This document shows positions 5,421-6,212 of a stretch of DNA of 6,212 nucleotides, piece after piece. The stretch lies in the NCBI GenBank assembly GCA_021800315.1, contig JAJYZD010000222.1, positions 1-6,212 on the forward strand, given 5' to 3'. This DNA is from Bacillota bacterium. GTDB taxonomy: Bacteria > Bacillota > Desulfotomaculia > Desulfotomaculales > JAJYZD01. The position numbers and the translations under genes are program-made. A model generated the notes under the pieces. That model ran no database searches. It was not told the origin of the DNA and worked only from the letters and a program-made list of their open reading frames with translations. Position 1 is the first letter of the stretch, and every line of letters begins with the position of its first letter.

Positions 5421-5636
5421 AATTTTCCTCCTTGTGCCGGCAAACCGGCAAATGTTTCCCCATGGCAAGTTCTGCCCCAAGAACAGGATGAGTATGCGGT
5501 ACAATCCACGGTATTAGACGGCGCCGGGGCCGAAGGCGTGCCTGGGTTACGCGAATGGAAGGCAACGGGAAGATTGTGTTCGTCAAACCCGTTCTAAACA
5601 TTTTGTTCCATCATATCCATATACGGGGTGGAGACA
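5421..5636. other. Divergent intergenic region
   Basis: This region separates two divergent small membrane genes. It holds the AGGAGG ribosome binding site for the leftward gene (plus strand CCTCCT at 5428-5433). No promoter pair close to consensus was found on either strand. Confidence 0.4.
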
Positions 5637-5966
5637 ATGGTGACGATCGGGGTGCTCCTTTTTCTGGCGGTAATTACGGCCCTGTTCTCCCTGCGGGAGA
5701 AGACCAGGCAGATCAGGCTGCGGGATATGTCAAGCGAGCCCGACCGCTCCTCGCCGCTGTCCCGGGCCTTGGCGGAGTTGGTCGGTACGGCGGGGGGCAT
5801 CTACCTGTCCCTGACTCTGGCCCGCGACTTTCTGAAGCTGGATGTGCCCGGCCGGGTACCCGTCTGGCCCTGGCACATAGAAGTGGAGCCGCTGGCGGCC
5901 TTGTCCCTGGTCCTGGCACTGCTTCAACCCTACGTAATGCGTTTGTACCACGAGTTTAATCGGTAG
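5637..5966 (+). CDS. Small membrane protein of unknown function (three hydrophobic segments)
   Basis: The preferred start is the ATG at 5637 (or the adjacent GTG at 5640), behind the Shine-Dalgarno-like GGGGTGGAG. A GTG at 5628 in the same frame has no site of its own. The roughly 109-aa product has an N-terminal membrane helix (VTIGVLLFLAVITALFSL), a charged linker (REKTRQIRLRDMSSEPDRSS) and a moderately hydrophobic middle (ELVGTAGGIYLSLTLARDFL). A C-terminal helix (VEPLAALSLVLALLQPYVM) leads to the end LYHEFNR. No family or catalytic motif is recognised. Intact frame, codon use and a hairpin downstream support a real gene. It may act at the membrane with unknown partners; the divergent neighbour is also a small membrane protein, but no functional link is shown. 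Confidence 0.65.
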   Translation: MVTIGVLLFLAVITALFSLREKTRQIRLRDMSSEPDRSSPLSRALAELVGTAGGIYLSLTLARDFLKLDVPGRVPVWPWHIEVEPLAALSLVLALLQPYVMRLYHEFNR

Positions 5967-6012
5967 GGGGATTGCCGCGGGACACTGACACCTTCATCGG
6001 GCGAGACGAAAA

Positions 6013-6035
6013 GGGCCGTGGACATGCCACGGCCC
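6013..6035. terminator. Hairpin after the small membrane gene
   Basis: GGGCCGTGG (6013-6021) and CCACGGCCC (6027-6035) form a perfect 9-bp stem with a 5-base loop, 46 bases past the stop codon. Four T follow on the minus strand and only scattered T on the plus strand, so it could terminate from either side. Confidence 0.55.
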
Positions 6036-6083
6036 TGCTTGTTACCACCATGCATGTCGCAACGGGAGGATATCCTTGGAAAG

Positions 6084-6125
6084 GGGGGCATGTCTCAGAA
6101 ACTTGTTGACAGCGGACATGCCCCC
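6084..6125. repeat. 11-bp inverted repeat, possible insertion-sequence end
   Basis: GGGGGCATGTC (6084-6094) and GACATGCCCCC (6115-6125) are perfect inverted copies around a 20-base loop containing AACTTGTTGACA. It lies in otherwise gene-free DNA at the right end. The sequence has the look of a transposable-element terminus or a stable RNA hairpin. Which it is cannot be decided without the flanking DNA. Confidence 0.35.
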
Positions 6126-6212
6126 GGTTCGGTTCGCGGCCGCCAGCAAGCCCCGGGAATTCAGGAGATGCTGGCACTCCGGGTGCTGAGATAACAACCA
6201 TCACTCGCCAAC

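Noticed and set aside
5064..5597. Plus-strand 177-codon frame
   Set aside because: It is antisense to the minus-strand membrane gene, which has an AGGAGG site and a sensible hydrophobic profile.
6090..6194. Short plus-strand frame starting MSQKLVDSGH
   Set aside because: Its start is inside the inverted repeat and the G run is only one base from the ATG, so it is unlikely to be translated.

Overview
This 6.2 kb window looks like accessory DNA from a moderately GC-rich, probably anaerobic Firmicute of the Desulfotomaculum/Pelotomaculum/Moorella type. That placement is an inference. It rests on purine-rich ribosome binding sites such as AGGAGG, consensus sigma-A promoters, a mix of high-GC genes with AT-rich mobile DNA, and the gene content (stand-alone LUD protein, NiCoT nickel/cobalt permease, IS607-type element). 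No RNA genes or CRISPR array were seen.

Left part (1-1612, mobile DNA, leftward). A TnpB-like gene runs off the left edge on the minus strand. It is open from 875 to 1 with no stop. A broken IS607-type serine recombinase gene (tnpA, 859-1374) overlaps its start. The recombinase keeps its C-terminal half but has an in-frame stop and lacks the segment that should carry the catalytic serine. A perfect consensus minus-strand promoter (TTGACA-17-TATAAT) still drives the pair. A second strong minus-strand promoter, a structured leader and an orphan IS200/IS605-like end hairpin lie further upstream.

Centre (1742-4061). A plus-strand purple-acid-phosphatase-like metallophosphoesterase has all its metal-ligand motifs. 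A good sigma-A promoter follows, then a short structured segment ending in a T7 run, which may be a terminator or a small RNA/leader. Next comes a cluster of short perfect hairpins like those at the ends of TnpB/IscB-type elements. After that lies a clearly decayed NiCoT permease, with a nonsense codon, a second stop, a large internal deletion and a frameshift.

Right part (4077-6212). A LUD (LutC-like) gene begins 15 bases after the permease remnant and ends in a strong hairpin. About 230 bases follow without a supported gene but with several small hairpins. Two small membrane proteins of unknown function are then divergently transcribed (5420 leftward, 5637 rightward), each with a hairpin at its end. 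The last 150 bases hold an 11-bp inverted repeat that resembles an insertion-sequence end.

The genes do not form one pathway. The window is best read as a transposon-battered neighbourhood in which the metallophosphoesterase, the LUD protein and the two membrane proteins appear intact, while the recombinase and the nickel permease are dead.
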